A stretch of 64,000 nucleotides of DNA from Bacillota bacterium (lineage in GTDB: Bacteria; Bacillota; Negativicutes; Sporomusales; UBA7701), in contig JAEZJM010000021.1 in assembly GCA_023415775.1 (NCBI GenBank), positions 1 through 64,000 of the forward strand. Direction: 5' to 3'. Below, in pieces: positions 15,105 to 22,582 of this stretch (position 1 is the first letter of the stretch; each line of letters opens with the position of its first letter). A program made the position numbers and the translations under genes. The notes under the pieces were generated by a model. It worked only from the letters and a program-made list of their open reading frames with translations. It did not search any database and was not told the origin of the DNA.

Positions 15105-15226
15105 AGGCCGTTCAGAAGTGCCCAGATGCAAGGCGCACCGGAGGCTGACACCGGAAGCGTACACGAACGTACGCTGAGGATGGCAGCCGAGGAGCAACGC
15201 CGCAGATGGGCGCTTATGGGCGGCCT
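15105..15226. repeat. Structured repeat, copy 1 (about 122 bp)
   Basis: Outer arms AGGCCGTTCAGAAGTGCCCA and the inverse TGGGCGCTTATGGGCGGCCT (ending 15226) pair imperfectly, and an inner stem contains AGCGTAC/GTACGCT. It resembles the element at 35879-36004 in both ends and in the CAGATG boxes near each arm. It begins 16 nt after the stop of the ATPase-HEPN gene. The stretch 15089-15240 contains nothing else. Confidence 0.7.
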
Positions 15227-15240
15227 CATTGTTTTGGCAC

Positions 15241-16233
15241 TTAATAATCGAAGAACATGCGCTGGATGGAGGTCGGGTCACTCGTCTTCGTGAGCGCGAG
15301 CATGAGGAGGACGCGAGCTTTTTGGGGATTGAGGGTGTCGGCGGCAATGAAGCCGCAGTCGTCGTCGCAGACGGCGCTGTTGCGGGTGACGATGCCGCTG
15401 GAGACGCGGGTGCTGCGGGTGATGACGATGCCGCGGCGGGCGAGGGCGATGAGGTTTTGGCGGGTGCCTGCCGACATGCCGCCGTTGCCGACGCCGGCGA
15501 CGACGATGCCTCTGGCGCCGGCGGCTACCGCGGCTTCGGCCAGGCAGCAGTCGTTGCCGACGTAGGTGTAGATGATTTCGACTTTGGGCAGGGCGGTGAG
15601 GCCGGCGAGGTCGAATTCGGCGGCGAAGGTGTGTTTGCGGGCCGGCCGGCGGTAGAAATAGGGTTTGCCGGCCTGGATATAGCCGAGGTAGCCGAGCTCC
15701 GGGGCTTTGAAGGCGTCCTGGAGGGCGGTGTTTGTTTTGGTGACGTCGCGGCTGCAGTTGATGGTGTCGTTGAGGGCGACGAGGACGCCGGCGCCGGCTG
15801 CGGCGTCGTCGGCGGCGAGGGCGACGGCGTCGTAGAGGTTCATGGGGCCGTCGGTGCTGATGACGTTGGCGGGCCGGAGCGCGCCGACCATGACGACGGG
15901 TTTGGCGCTTTTGACGGTGAGGTTGAGGAAGTAGGCGGTTTCTTCCATGGTGTCGGTGCCGTGGGTGACGACGATGCCGTCGACGGCGGGCGAGGCGAGG
16001 AGGGTGTTTATGCGCCCGGCGAGGGCGAGCCAGACGGCGTGGGTCATGTCGGCGCTGTCGAGCTGGGCGAGCTGTTCGCCGCTGACGGTGGCGATGTCCG
16101 CGAGGGCGGGGACTGCGGCGATGAGGGCGTCGATGGAGAGGAGTGCGGGTGTGTAGCAGGCGGTTTCGGTGCTGGAGGCGGCTTTGCCGGCGATTGTGCC
16201 GCCGGTGGCGAGGATGACGATGTGCTTTTTCAC
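15241..16233 (-). CDS. L-asparaginase, type II-like
   Basis: The product has 330 aa, usual for the family. It hydrolyses L-asparagine to aspartate and ammonia. Active-site motif one is ATGGTIAGKA at residues 8-17, motif two VVTHGTDTMEETAYFLN near 88-104, and the lysine motif RDVTKTNT near 165. The type II-like form of motif two is clear, but no signal peptide is seen, so it is probably cytoplasmic. The GTG at 16233 follows GGAGG by 10 nt; the frame stays open far upstream but that part lies under the dehydrogenase gene on the other strand. A TATAAT box is 38 bp upstream. Confidence 0.92.
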   Translation of the reverse strand: MKKHIVILATGGTIAGKAASSTETACYTPALLSIDALIAAVPALADIATVSGEQLAQLDSADMTHAVWLALAGRINTLLASPAVDGIVVTHGTDTMEETAYFLNLTVKSAKPVVMVGALRPANVISTDGPMNLYDAVALAADDAAAGAGVLVALNDTINCSRDVTKTNTALQDAFKAPELGYLGYIQAGKPYFYRRPARKHTFAAEFDLAGLTALPKVEIIYTYVGNDCCLAEAAVAAGARGIVVAGVGNGGMSAGTRQNLIALARRGIVITRSTRVSSGIVTRNSAVCDDDCGFIAADTLNPQKARVLLMLALTKTSDPTSIQRMFFDY

Positions 16234-16270
16234 GCGGGCGGCACCTCCGATAAGGAGTGTTGGTAAGATT

Positions 16271-16276
16271 ATTATA
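16271..16276 (-). promoter_or_regulatory. -10 box of the asparaginase gene
   Basis: Read on the minus strand it is TATAAT, followed by the GGAGG ribosome site and the GTG start. Confidence 0.45.
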
Positions 16277-16434
16277 GCATTGAAGACCGCGACCATAATA
16301 GATGATTTGCAACGGACGCAATAAAAGGCGCGGATTGCCAGGCGGGCCGCAAATGAAATGGCGTGGCGGGCAGAAAGGGTTTGGGCCGGAAGGCGCCGAA
16401 GAAAACAGTAACACAGACAAGGAGATGGTACAAG

Positions 16435-17523
16435 ATGATTCGCGCAGCGATTTTGGAGAAGCCGCTTTCCCCGCTGGTGATCCGGGAGTTTCCGGAGCCT
16501 GAACTGGAGCAGGGGGCTGCGTGGCTGGAGACGATTTACAGCGAGGTATGCGGTACCGACGTCCATCTGTATCACGGACGGCTGGCGGGGGTGCCGTACC
16601 CGATAATTCCCGGTCATATCAATGTGGGCCGGATGGGTGCGATGAACGGCGAGGTCCGCGATGTGGACGGCAATGTGCTGCGGGAAGGGGATTTGGTGAC
16701 ATTCCTGGATGTGCACGAGACGTGCCACGATTGCTGGTACTGTCTGGTGGCGAAGACGTCGACGCGCTGCCCGCAGCGTAAGGTTTACGGCATTACTTAC
16801 GGCCTGGGCGACGGTTTTCTGGGCGGCTGGAGCAATAAGATTTACCTCAAGCCGGGGGTCAAGATCGTTAAGCTGCCGGCAGGGCTCGATCCGGCGGTGT
16901 TTATCGGCGGCGGCTGCGGCCTGCCGACGGCTTTCCACGCGGTGGAACAGGCGGGCATCAAGCTGGGCGACACGGTGGTCGTCCAGGGCAGCGGCCCGGT
17001 GGGCCTGAACGCGGCGATCCTGTCCCAGCTGGTGGGGGCGCTCAAGGTTATCGTGGTGGGCGGCCCGGCGCTGCGGCTCGAGCTGGCGCGCGAGTTCGGG
17101 GTCGACACGGTGATCAATATCGAGGCGACGAAGGCCGAGGAGCGCGTGAAGGCTGTGAAGGAGATGACCGGCGGCCGGGGCGCGGATGTCGTGATCGAGG
17201 CGACAGGGGCGCCGGGAGCGGTTGCCGAGGGGATGGCGATGGCCCGCGACGCCGGGACGTATGTGGTGGCCGGGCAGTACACCGACAACGGAGACGTGAC
17301 GGTGAACCCGCACTGGCTGCTGAACAAGAAGCATCTGACGGTGAGGGGTATCTGGGGGATCGACCTCAGTCATTTTTACCGCTCGATTCTGGTGATGGGT
17401 AAATATCGCGGGCGGTTCGCCTGGGAGAAGATGGTTTCCCGCCATTACGGCCTGGAAGAGGCGAATAAGGCGATCGACGATGTCGAGCATTGCCGGGTGA
17501 TGAAGGCGGTAATAAAGCCGTAG
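16435..17523 (+). CDS. Zinc-dependent alcohol dehydrogenase (MDR family)
   Basis: The product has 362 aa. ATG start after AAGGAG. The catalytic zinc motif is CGTDVHLYHG with a following IIPGHINVG, where the usual GHE is replaced by GHI. A DVHETCHDCWYCLVA region resembles part of a structural-zinc loop. The Rossmann motif VVQGSGPVGLNAA near residue 183 binds NAD(P)H. MDR enzymes oxidise alcohols, polyols or threonine; the substrate is unknown. It is followed 16 nt later by a GNAT gene and is probably cotranscribed. Confidence 0.88.
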   Translation: MIRAAILEKPLSPLVIREFPEPELEQGAAWLETIYSEVCGTDVHLYHGRLAGVPYPIIPGHINVGRMGAMNGEVRDVDGNVLREGDLVTFLDVHETCHDCWYCLVAKTSTRCPQRKVYGITYGLGDGFLGGWSNKIYLKPGVKIVKLPAGLDPAVFIGGGCGLPTAFHAVEQAGIKLGDTVVVQGSGPVGLNAAILSQLVGALKVIVVGGPALRLELAREFGVDTVINIEATKAEERVKAVKEMTGGRGADVVIEATGAPGAVAEGMAMARDAGTYVVAGQYTDNGDVTVNPHWLLNKKHLTVRGIWGIDLSHFYRSILVMGKYRGRFAWEKMVSRHYGLEEANKAIDDVEHCRVMKAVIKP

Positions 17524-17539
17524 AATCAAGGAGGGCCGG

Positions 17540-18391
17540 ATGATGAAGGGTAAGGAGTTTGTCATCAAGACCATGGAGCGGGCCGAGATCGACGTGGCGG
17601 TAGAGTGGGCGGCCCGCGAGGGCTGGAACCCGGGGCTGCATGACGCGGAGTGCTTTTATGCCGCCGACCGGGAGGGGTTTCTGCTGGGCAGCCTGGACGG
17701 CGAGCCGGTGGGCTGCGTCTCGGCGGTGAAGTACGGACACGGTTACGGTTTCCTCGGCTTTTACATCGTGGCGCCGGAGCATCGCGGCCGCGGGCTGGGT
17801 ATCCAGCTGTGGCGGGCGGCGATGGACAGGCTGGCGGGCCGCAATATCGGCCTGGATGGGGTGCTGGCCCAGCAGGAGAATTACCGGAAGTCGGGTTTTC
17901 GTCTGGCGTACAAGAACGCCCGCTACGAGGGGGTTGATTTGGCCGGCGGCCGGGTTAGCGACTGTGTCGTGCCGCTGGCGGAGATGGGTTTCTCGGCGGT
18001 GACCGATTATGACGGCGCGGTGTTCGGCACCGACCGTGCCGCTTTTCTGCGGGCCTGGGTGGCCCAGCCGGGAGGCGTGGCTCTGGGCTACAGGCTCGGT
18101 GACCGGCTGGCCGGCTACGGCGTGCTGCGCCCGTGCCGGCAGGGATTTAAGATCGGGCCGCTGTTCGCGGACGACGGCGCTGTGGCTGATGAACTTTTTA
18201 TCGCCCTGGCGGCGCGCGCGGGGGGCGAGCCGGTGTATCTGGATGTGCCGGAGGCCAACGCCGCGGCGCTGGACGTAGTGCGCCGCTACCGGATGAAGAT
18301 GGTGTTCGCGACGGCGCGGATGTACTCGCAGCATGTACCGGCCGTGCCGCTTGAGAAGGTTTTCGGGGTGACGACTTTCGAACTCGGCTGA
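17540..18391 (+). CDS. GNAT-family N-acetyltransferase, two-domain (YitH-like)
   Basis: The product has 283 aa. ATG start after AAGGAGGG. Residues 1-130 are a GNAT domain with the acetyl-CoA motif VAPEHRGRGLGIQLWRAAM. Residues about 150-280 form the C-terminal Acetyltransf_18-type domain with VYLDVPEANAAALDVVRR and the SQHVPAVPLEKVFGVTTFELG ending typical of the YitH-like family. It transfers acetyl groups to an unknown amine. Likely in one transcript with the alcohol dehydrogenase. Confidence 0.85.
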   Translation: MMKGKEFVIKTMERAEIDVAVEWAAREGWNPGLHDAECFYAADREGFLLGSLDGEPVGCVSAVKYGHGYGFLGFYIVAPEHRGRGLGIQLWRAAMDRLAGRNIGLDGVLAQQENYRKSGFRLAYKNARYEGVDLAGGRVSDCVVPLAEMGFSAVTDYDGAVFGTDRAAFLRAWVAQPGGVALGYRLGDRLAGYGVLRPCRQGFKIGPLFADDGAVADELFIALAARAGGEPVYLDVPEANAAALDVVRRYRMKMVFATARMYSQHVPAVPLEKVFGVTTFELG

Positions 18392-18397
18392 GGATGG

Positions 18398-18431
18398 AAA
18401 AAAACCTGACCGCTTATGGTCAGGTTTTTTT
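18398..18431. terminator. Bidirectional terminator
   Basis: AAAAAACCTGACC pairs with GGTCAGGTTTTTT; it serves the GNAT gene and the convergent DUF1992 gene. Confidence 0.85.
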
Positions 18432-18756
18432 ATTTGCGGCGGTGTTTTTCCATGAGGATGTTGAACAGGGTGGTCTTTTCGGTGAGTTTGCGGCTGAGGC
18501 GGCTGCGCTCGTCGCCGGGGGCGCAGGCGGCGAGCGCCTGCTCTAGGGTGGCGATCTCTTTTTTGAGGTCGAGCTCCACCGGCAGTTGGCCGGCGTTGCG
18601 GAGGATTTTGTAGGCGGCCCGGCGGTCGGCGGGGACGAGGGAAAGGTTGTCGGGCGGGAGGGGTTTGCCTTTGCCGGGAAGATTGTCGAATTCGCCGTCT
18701 TCGAGGGCTTCGAGGATGCGCCGCTCGGCGAGGATGTGAAGGATGTTGTCGCTCAT
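18430..18756 (-). CDS. DUF1992 (DnaJ subfamily C-like) protein
   Basis: The product has 108 aa. Residues 1-70 match the DUF1992 pattern: ILAERRILEALEDGEFDNLPGKGKPL, then DRRAAYKILRNAGQLP. The C-terminal half is a charged helix. These proteins carry no J domain of their own and their function is unknown. The ATG at 18756 (MSDNILHI) was chosen over a longer frame by family alignment; the ribosome site is weak. Confidence 0.85.
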   Translation of the reverse strand: MSDNILHILAERRILEALEDGEFDNLPGKGKPLPPDNLSLVPADRRAAYKILRNAGQLPVELDLKKEIATLEQALAACAPGDERSRLSRKLTEKTTLFNILMEKHRRK

Positions 18757-18845
18757 TTTTTCACCATCCGGGGTAGCGAGTCGTGCCTTTATCATACCGC
18801 AAAGCGGCTGGGCTGAAAATAGCGGGGGGACAGGCAAATTATGGA

Positions 18846-18874
18846 TTGACTTTTGCTTTTCTATTTGCTACTAT
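18846..18874 (+). promoter_or_regulatory. Promoter of the GntR regulator operon
   Basis: TTGACT, 17 bp, TACTAT. The -10 box enters the long palindrome at 18871-18914. Confidence 0.75.
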
Positions 18875-18914
18875 TTAACTAGATTACTAATTAAATAGTA
18901 ATCTAGTTAAATAG
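18871..18914. promoter_or_regulatory. Perfect 19 bp inverted repeat, probable GntR operator
   Basis: CTATTTAACTAGATTACTA and its exact reverse complement are separated by ATTAAA. It covers the end of the -10 box and the expected transcription start. A GntR-family repressor encoded 340 bp downstream in the same operon is the obvious candidate ligand. The RNA could also fold into a hairpin. Confidence 0.75.
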
Positions 18915-18944
18915 GTTTTTGTTGCCAGGAAGAAGGTGCGTAGT

Positions 18945-19301
18945 GTGGAGAAGGAATTTATCACCGTCCGTGAGGCAAGAAGTGCCGACATTCCCGGAAT
19001 GTGGCGGCTGCTGCACTGCGAGGGGCGGGACCTCGACGAAGCGGCGCTTGCCGCCGCGCTTGGGAATTTCTATGTGCTTACGCGCGGCCCCCAGCTTCTC
19101 GGGGTATTTCATGCGGGGGCCATGGCTGATTCAGTGGGCTGGGCGGCCGTACATCCCTTATTTGGTCAGGAATTGGTGGAGGATATTATGGCCAAGGCGG
19201 TGAATGGTTTACTGATTAATAATGTACCTAGTCGCTGCGGGGTGAAAGAATGGAGTTTCAGCTTAACAAGAAGACGGAGTTTCCCATCTATCAGCAGTTG
19301 A
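18945..19301 (+). CDS. Small GNAT-like or truncated acetyltransferase protein
   Basis: The product has 118 aa. The GTG at 18945 is 8 nt after AGAAGG; an upstream GTG at 18936 touches it. Residues 3-90 look like the first half of a GNAT domain (ITVREARSADIPGMWRLLH, then YVLTRGPQLLGVFHAGAMADSVGWAAVHPLFGQ in part), but the acetyl-CoA loop is missing. The last 17 codons overlap the start of the GntR gene in another frame. It may be a decayed or specialised domain. Confidence 0.55.
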   Translation: MEKEFITVREARSADIPGMWRLLHCEGRDLDEAALAAALGNFYVLTRGPQLLGVFHAGAMADSVGWAAVHPLFGQELVEDIMAKAVNGLLINNVPSRCGVKEWSFSLTRRRSFPSISS

Positions 19302-20203
19302 AGGAGCAGATCAGGTATTTTTTGCTGAACGGCGATCTGCAGCCCGGCACGAAACTGCCGCCGCCGAAGGATTTGGCGGGTTATCTGCGGATCAACAAGA
19401 ATACCGTCATCGTCGCGTATAAAGAGTTGGAAAAAGAAGGCGTTATCGTGACTAAGCATGGGCAGGGCACGTATGTGTCGGAGCATTTGCCGCCCGACCC
19501 CGGGTTCAAACGGAAGCAGGCTTTGATCGAGTTGGCCCGCGAGGCGCTGGAACGGGCGCGCGAGCTGGGGTTCGGCGCCGAGGACCTGTTTACGGTCGTT
19601 TTCAGCCAGACGGTGCTTGGGCTCGGCCCGACGAAAGCGACGCGGGTGCTGTTCGTGGAGTGCAATCCGCCGGACGTGAATTTTTATGTCGCGTCGCTTG
19701 AGAAGGAGATCAGGGTCCCGGTCGAGGGCTGTCTGCTGGCCGACCTGGCGGACAGGATGGACGACAAGGCTGCGCCCGAGATCGACGTGGTTGTGACGAC
19801 GTTCTTCCACGTCGAGGATGTCAAGGCGATCTGCGAGCCGCTGGACAAGAAGGTGATTGCCATCATGCCCGCGCCGGAGATGTCGGCGTTGCTCCAGGTG
19901 GGCCAACTGCCCCCGGGGACGAAGGTTGGTTTCATCTGCGGGACGGAGGGGAGCACGGAGGCGATGTCCGGTTCGTTGGGCGCCGCCGGAATCAGGCATA
20001 TCGATTATGATTGCATTCCTTATTCCGACCGCGAAGCGGTGGATAAGATGCTTGCCGAGGTTGAAGTGGTCGCCGGCTGCCGGTCGGTGGTGGAAGAGGT
20101 GCGCAAGATCGCCCCGCCGGGCGTGAGGGTGATGGAGTTCGGCAACGTTTTGGAGAAGGGCGGCGTCGAACTGCTGCGCAAGTTTCTGATGGAGCGGGAC
20201 TGA
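19250..20203 (+). CDS. GntR-family regulator with C-terminal sensor domain
   Basis: The product has 317 aa. ATG start behind GGGGTGAAAG. Residues 1-78 are a GntR winged helix of the YtrA type: PIYQQLKEQIRYFLLNG, KLPPPKDLAGYLRINKNTVIVAYKELEKEGV in pieces, and GQGTYVSE. Residues 100-310 form a larger alpha/beta domain with VLFVECNPPDVNFYVASLEKE and MPAPEMSALLQVGQLP; it is not an aminotransferase domain, since no PLP lysine motif is seen. It probably represses its own operon through the 18871-18914 palindrome. Confidence 0.85.
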   Translation: MEFQLNKKTEFPIYQQLKEQIRYFLLNGDLQPGTKLPPPKDLAGYLRINKNTVIVAYKELEKEGVIVTKHGQGTYVSEHLPPDPGFKRKQALIELAREALERARELGFGAEDLFTVVFSQTVLGLGPTKATRVLFVECNPPDVNFYVASLEKEIRVPVEGCLLADLADRMDDKAAPEIDVVVTTFFHVEDVKAICEPLDKKVIAIMPAPEMSALLQVGQLPPGTKVGFICGTEGSTEAMSGSLGAAGIRHIDYDCIPYSDREAVDKMLAEVEVVAGCRSVVEEVRKIAPPGVRVMEFGNVLEKGGVELLRKFLMERD

Positions 20204-20249
20204 CGGACTGCGGCGGCAGAACGACGATCGCGGACGGGAGGAAAGACGG

Positions 20250-20579
20250 ATGGTGATAACGGAGGTTCCTTTTTGCACGGCCGACTGGAGCGCGGTTGAG
20301 GCGACCGAGCACCCCGGGGTGACGGGGAAAGCGTTGTGGCGCACTTTCGAGATGGGCAATATCCGCGTACGGATGGTGGAATATACGCCCGGTTATCTGG
20401 CCGATCACTGGTGCAACCGCGGCCATGTGCTGCTGGTGCTCGAGGGGGAGTTGGTCACCGAGCTGGACGACGGCCGGAAGTTCACGCTGCCGGCCGGGAC
20501 GAGCTACCAGGTGGCTGACGGGGCCAACCCGCACCGTTCTTCGACGGCGACGGGGGCGAAGCTGTTTATCGTCGATTGA
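20250..20579 (+). CDS. Small cupin protein with DHWC motif
   Basis: The product has 109 aa, a single cupin barrel. ATG start after GGAGG. YLADHWCNRGHVLLVLEGEL is the conserved strand with metal-ligand-like histidines, resembling the family known as DHCW-motif cupins. The second cupin motif is GTSYQVADGANPHRSST. The catalytic role is not known. It follows the GntR gene by 46 nt and ends at a strong terminator, so it is probably the regulated output of the operon. Confidence 0.85.
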   Translation: MVITEVPFCTADWSAVEATEHPGVTGKALWRTFEMGNIRVRMVEYTPGYLADHWCNRGHVLLVLEGELVTELDDGRKFTLPAGTSYQVADGANPHRSSTATGAKLFIVD

Positions 20580-20589
20580 GAGGAAACGG

Positions 20590-20628
20590 AAAACCGGCAC
20601 GCGAACGCGTGCCGGTTTTAGTTTTTAA
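20590..20628. terminator. Bidirectional terminator between cupin and znuA-like genes
   Basis: AAAACCGGCACGCG pairs with CGCGTGCCGGTTTT, followed by AGTTTTT. Confidence 0.9.
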
Positions 20629-20638
20629 CGGCGGCCGT

Positions 20639-21604
20639 TTATTGGACGAGGGCCTTTTTGAGATTCGTTAGGTTGTCGCGCATTATGCCGAGGTAGTTTT
20701 TGCCCTGCTGCGTTTCCTCGGGGGTGAGGTTTTCGACCGGGTTGAGGACGAGGAGGCTTGCGCCGGTTTCGCGGGCGATGGTTTCGGCCAGCCTGGGGCT
20801 GACGAGCGTTTCGAAGAAGATGTATTTGACTTGGTGCTCGCGGCAGAATTTGACGACTGAGGCCATTTTGTCGGGGGTGGGTTCGCTGTCGGGGGAGAGG
20901 CCCATGATCGGCAGCTGCTTGAGGCCGTAGCGTGCGGCCAGGTAGCCGAAGGCGGCGTGGCTTGTGACGATTTCGCGGCGAGGCAGGCCGGCAAGGGCGG
21001 TCTGGTATTCTTGGTCGAGTTTGGCGAGCTCGCGGATGTAGCCGGCGGCGTTTTGCCGGTAGTAGTCTGCGTTTTGGGGGTCGGCGGCGGCGAGGGCGGC
21101 GGCGATGGCTTCGACTTCTTTCTGGGCGAGGAGCGGGTCGAGCCACATGTGGGAGTCGGTATGGGTGTCGTGGGGTTTGGCGTTTTTGTCGCCGCTGCCG
21201 TGGTCGTGGCCGTCGTCGTCCGCGGGTTTGAGCAGCGGGATTCCCTGGCTGACGGCGACTGCCTTGGTGGCGCCGAGGGTTTCGGCGGTGAGGAGTTTGT
21301 CGATGGTTTCGAAGCCGGCGCCGTGGTAGAGGAAGAGGCGCGCCGCCCGGATGGCGACGATTTCCCTGGCGGTGGGCTCCCAGTCGTGAGGCTCCGCACC
21401 CGGCGGCATGAGCTGGGTGAGGTCGATTTTGTCGCCGCCTACCTGGCGGGCGAATTCGTAGACGGGGTAGACGGAGGCGACGACTTTGAGCTTGGCGGGC
21501 GGCGCCGTCTGGGCGGGGGCGCGGGTTTTGGCGCCGCAGCCGAGGGTGAGGGCGAGGATGAGGGTGAGGGCGCCGATTAGGCAATGCTTTTGAAGACGGT
21601 TCAT
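20639..21604 (-). CDS. znuA: Zinc/metal ABC transporter substrate-binding lipoprotein
   Basis: The product has 321 aa. ATG start after AGGAGG. The signal peptide ends in a lipobox, LTLGCGAK (Cys at 23), so the protein is membrane-anchored. The cluster-9 (ZnuA/TroA) fold is clear: VVASVYPVYEFARQVGGDK, GAEPHDWEPT, a His/Asp-rich loop (DDDGHDHGS near residues 129-146), the SHMWLDP metal site, and SHAAFGYLAARYGL. The loop is typical of zinc-specific members. The regulator gene follows upstream at 21623, so metal-dependent control is expected. No permease or ATPase genes are adjacent. Confidence 0.88.
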   Translation of the reverse strand: MNRLQKHCLIGALTLILALTLGCGAKTRAPAQTAPPAKLKVVASVYPVYEFARQVGGDKIDLTQLMPPGAEPHDWEPTAREIVAIRAARLFLYHGAGFETIDKLLTAETLGATKAVAVSQGIPLLKPADDDGHDHGSGDKNAKPHDTHTDSHMWLDPLLAQKEVEAIAAALAAADPQNADYYRQNAAGYIRELAKLDQEYQTALAGLPRREIVTSHAAFGYLAARYGLKQLPIMGLSPDSEPTPDKMASVVKFCREHQVKYIFFETLVSPRLAETIARETGASLLVLNPVENLTPEETQQGKNYLGIMRDNLTNLKKALVQ

Positions 21605-21622
21605 GGTAAGCCTCCTGTTTTG

Positions 21623-22045
21623 TCAGCCTGCGGGGCGGCAGGTGCGGCAGTAACCGTAGAATTCGAGGGAATGGGAGACGACGGTGAAGCCGCGTTCTTC
21701 CGCCTGGGCGATTTTATGGGGGATGACGGGGCAATAGTCGATGCACTCGGCCTGTCCGCAGGCGAGGCAGATGAGATGGTGATGGTGGTTGTCGGCGACG
21801 ATTTCGAAGACACTGCCGCCGCGGCCTGGCAGGTTGACCTGGTTGACGATGCCGAGGCGGATGAGGAGGGTGAGGTTGCGGTATACGGTGTCGAGGCTGA
21901 CGTCGGGAGCCTGACTTTTGACGTGGCTGTGGATTTCCTGCGCGGTGGGGAAGGGGGCGCAGGCCTGCAGGGCGGCTATGACGGCGCGCCGCTGCGGGGT
22001 AAGCTTGAAGCCTTTGCTGCGCAGGAGGTGCAAAAAGTCATTCAT
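21623..22045 (-). CDS. zur: Fur-family metal regulator, probably Zur
   Basis: The product has 140 aa. Winged helix residues 1-80 include LTPQRRAVIAALQ, PTAQEIHSHVK and SLDTVYRNLTLL. The metal part holds NHHHHLICLACGQAECIDYC and a terminal YGYCRTC; the two CxxC pairs form the structural zinc site. Genomic link with a ZnuA-type lipoprotein (18 nt apart, same strand) and the box upstream favour Zur over Fur or PerR. Confidence 0.88.
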   Translation of the reverse strand: MNDFLHLLRSKGFKLTPQRRAVIAALQACAPFPTAQEIHSHVKSQAPDVSLDTVYRNLTLLIRLGIVNQVNLPGRGGSVFEIVADNHHHHLICLACGQAECIDYCPVIPHKIAQAEERGFTVVSHSLEFYGYCRTCRPAG

Positions 22046-22057
22046 AATAATTCTCCC

Positions 22058-22077
22058 AAATAGTAATATTACTATTT
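22058..22077. promoter_or_regulatory. Zur-box-like palindrome
   Basis: AAATAGTAATATTACTATTT is a perfect 20 bp palindrome directly before the regulator start codon. It is close to the Bacillus Zur-box pattern AAATCGTAAT/ATTACGATTT. Probable site of autoregulation and control of the whole znuA-zur operon. Confidence 0.75.
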
Positions 22078-22236
22078 ACCATTTTATACTGTTTATGCAT
22101 GGCCGGCAAGGGTGATTTTGGCGAGGGGGGCGGCCGATTTCGGCAGTTGTTGGAAGGAATACGCGGCGTGTGTGTAGTAATTATTGGTGTCGGATTTCGA
22201 CGAATTAACGCGAGCGGACGGGAAAGCGGGGATGGG

Positions 22237-22539
22237 ATGAGCCGGGTGTCCGAGGGACTGAGTTGGCTGTTGATTTTCCCGTATGCTTATTTGGCTTATT
22301 TCCTGGGGAAGATGATCGGCGATAGTGCAAGGACGCCGCAGGTTGCGGCTGCTTTGTTCTGGGCGTATCTGGCCGTATACCCTGTCGCTGTGGTTGTGTT
22401 CAACTTTATGACGAGAAGGCTTAGGGCACGGGGGAGAAGGAAACTGGCCCTGGCGGCGAGCCTGGCGCCGTACGCGGTGCTGGCGACGGCGTGGGTGGCG
22501 TTTGCCGCTTTCGTCGGTGTGCTTTGCAGGTTGGGCTGA
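22237..22539 (+). CDS. Small three-helix membrane protein (100 aa)
   Basis: ATG start after GGGGATGGG. Hydrophobic segments lie near residues 8-25, 38-57 and 73-97, with a basic RRLRARGRRK loop between the second and third, which should be cytoplasmic. No family recognised. The frame is open further upstream but without a ribosome site. A methyltransferase-like gene follows 43 nt later. Confidence 0.55.
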   Translation: MSRVSEGLSWLLIFPYAYLAYFLGKMIGDSARTPQVAAALFWAYLAVYPVAVVVFNFMTRRLRARGRRKLALAASLAPYAVLATAWVAFAAFVGVLCRLG

Positions 22540-22582
22540 TTTAGGGGACCGCGACTGGCGAATTTTTTCGGGAGAGGTTCTG

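Noticed and set aside
16234..17574. N-terminal extension of the asparaginase frame
   Set aside because: The frame is open opposite the alcohol dehydrogenase gene, but the asparaginase motif starts at the GTG at 16233 after GGAGG with its own -10 box.
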